DNA of 64,000 nucleotides from Cyclobacterium xiamenense (GTDB taxonomy: Bacteria; Bacteroidota; Bacteroidia; Cytophagales; Cyclobacteriaceae). Location: NCBI RefSeq assembly GCF_009467825.1, contig NZ_WIOK01000006.1, positions 1 through 64,000 of the forward strand, in the 5' to 3' direction. Positions 63,029 to 64,000 of the stretch are shown one piece after another; position 1 is the stretch's first letter, and the number at the start of each line of letters is the position of its first letter. A program made the position numbers and the translations under genes. Under the pieces are notes generated by a model, which had not been told where the DNA came from, made no database searches, and worked only from the letters and a program-made list of their open reading frames with translations.

Positions 63029-63940
63029 TTAATTCTCAATGATATTGGAAGAATCGTTGTCCACCCTGGGCGTTTGTCCACCACGTAAGACCGTGCTGCC
63101 CCCGTGTTTTTTGGTTTGATCGATGGGCTCTTTCTCCAACCAGTCTTTTTCCTCCATCTGTCCGCTCTGCCCGTAGGCCTTCAGGGCATTTTTGTAGCAA
63201 GTCATTTCCACATGTTCCTTGGGAATCCCTTTTTCCAGCATCAATGCTGCCGTCTTGGGTACCGCCAGGGGATCACTGATGCCCCAATCTGCCGCACTAT
63301 CCACAATGATCCGTTCCGGACCGTATTGGCGAACGATTTCCACCATCCGCTCGCTCCCCATCTTGGTGTGCGGATAGATGGTAAAAGCCGCCCAATACCC
63401 ACGGTCTAGCACTTCCTTGACGGTCTCTTCGTTATTGTGGTCCACGATCACCATGCCTGGATCGAGCCCGTGTTCCTCACTCACATCCATGCTGCGAAGG
63501 GTCCCCTTCTTTTTATCCCGATGCGGGGTGTGGATCATCACAGGCAAGTCCACCTCCTTGGCCAGTTCCAGTTGCAGGCGGTAAAATCGGTCTTCTGCCT
63601 CCGTCTGATCGTCGTATCCGATTTCACCGATGGCCACTACGCCTTCCTTTCCCACATACAAAGGCAACAGCTCCATCACCTCTTCTGCCAGGGGTACGTT
63701 ATTGGCCTCCTTGCTATTTAGTCCGATGGTACAGTAGTGAACGATACCAAACTGCTTGGCGCGGAACCGTTCCCAACCAACCAGGCTGCTGAAGTAATCC
63801 TGAAAACTACCCACTTTGGTCCGGGGTTGGCCCAACCAAAAAGCCGGCTCAATGACCGCAACTATCCCAGCCTTGTGCATGGCTTCGTAATCATCTGTCG
63901 TCCGGGAGGTCACGTGTATATGCGGATCGATGTACATCAT
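63029..63940 (-). CDS. eboB: TatD family metal-dependent hydrolase EboB
   Basis: This TatD/amidohydrolase-superfamily barrel has 303 residues. Metal ligands are visible: DPHIH at residues 5-9, Glu in GEIGYDD, His in IHTPH, His in VDHNN and Asp in IIVDSAADWG. The C terminus is long and disordered-looking (KKHGGSTVLRGGQTPRVDNDSS), beyond the usual barrel. In ebo clusters this gene follows eboA. It is upstream of eboC by 8 bases. The substrate is unknown. Confidence 0.92.
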   Translation of the reverse strand: MMYIDPHIHVTSRTTDDYEAMHKAGIVAVIEPAFWLGQPRTKVGSFQDYFSSLVGWERFRAKQFGIVHYCTIGLNSKEANNVPLAEEVMELLPLYVGKEGVVAIGEIGYDDQTEAEDRFYRLQLELAKEVDLPVMIHTPHRDKKKGTLRSMDVSEEHGLDPGMVIVDHNNEETVKEVLDRGYWAAFTIYPHTKMGSERMVEIVRQYGPERIIVDSAADWGISDPLAVPKTAALMLEKGIPKEHVEMTCYKNALKAYGQSGQMEEKDWLEKEPIDQTKKHGGSTVLRGGQTPRVDNDSSNIIEN

Positions 63941-64000
63941 AACTAAACAAATTTATCTGCTAACCTACTCTTTTTTCAATGCAATTCATAGCGATACCCA
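63941..64000 (-). other. Truncated upstream gene end, position expected for eboA
   Basis: On the minus strand all three reading frames meet a stop between 63960 and 63990, so whichever gene lies upstream ends within this 60-base edge. Standard ebo order predicts eboA here. The fragment is far too short to assign from sequence. Confidence 0.3.

Overview
The window is chromosomal DNA of a Bacteroidota bacterium, most likely a free-living, probably aquatic member of the Cytophagia or Saprospiria. The evidence is two SusC/SusD pairs, an Oar-like TonB receptor, a type B type IX secretion (T9SS) cargo with PorP/SprF and OmpA partners, a LruC-domain protein, bacillithiol synthesis (BshC), an ebo cluster and Bacteroidota -7 promoter elements (TAnnTTTG). 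I see no rRNA, tRNA, CRISPR array, phage or insertion sequence. No recognisable DNA-binding regulator is encoded anywhere in the 64 kb.

Layout. 131-5603 (-) is a complete RND efflux operon (adaptor, pump, TolC-type channel). 5964-10290 (-) is an Oar-like TonB receptor with a two-FAS1 lipoprotein. 10704-14692 holds a lysoplasmalogenase-family membrane protein, aspS and an M23 peptidase. 15266-20785 (+) is SusC-SusD-lipoprotein. 21062-36890 (-) is a nine-gene operon-like run facing it: SusC, SusD, four paralogous amidase-signature enzymes with twin-arginine signals, a twin-arginine acetamidase/formamidase homologue, a secreted asparaginase-fold protein and a lipoprotein amidase. 37996-44324 (-) is a T9SS cargo/PorP/OmpA set. 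44598-46644 (-) is a lipoprotein plus LruC protein. 47161-57761 is mixed housekeeping: sugar dehydrogenase, barrel protein, formyl-THF cyclo-ligase, bshC, copper ATPase with a small HMA protein, M16 peptidase, ispF, mnmD, a lipoprotein and a PfkB kinase. 57824-63940 (-) is eboB-C-D-E-F followed by a TMEM220-family protein; the upstream end of the cluster, where eboA would be expected, is cut off at the window edge.

The most unusual system is the amide locus at 21062-36890. It has the layout of a polysaccharide utilisation locus, but every enzyme is an amide hydrolase family member and none is a glycoside hydrolase. The four Tat amidases retain the Lys/cis-Ser/Ser triad. I infer an outer-membrane import and periplasmic deamidation system that harvests nitrogen or carbon from an amide-rich compound; the substrate cannot be read from sequence. 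The second noteworthy region is the ebo cluster, a conserved set linked in cyanobacteria to moving a scytonemin precursor to the periplasm and of unknown product here.

Coding starts were trimmed where an upstream in-frame ATG would run into a neighbour or place a signal peptide internally (RND adaptor, amidase at 28879, asparaginase-like protein, SusD at 32085, OmpA protein, lipoprotein at 46213, bshC, ispF, mnmD, eboF).
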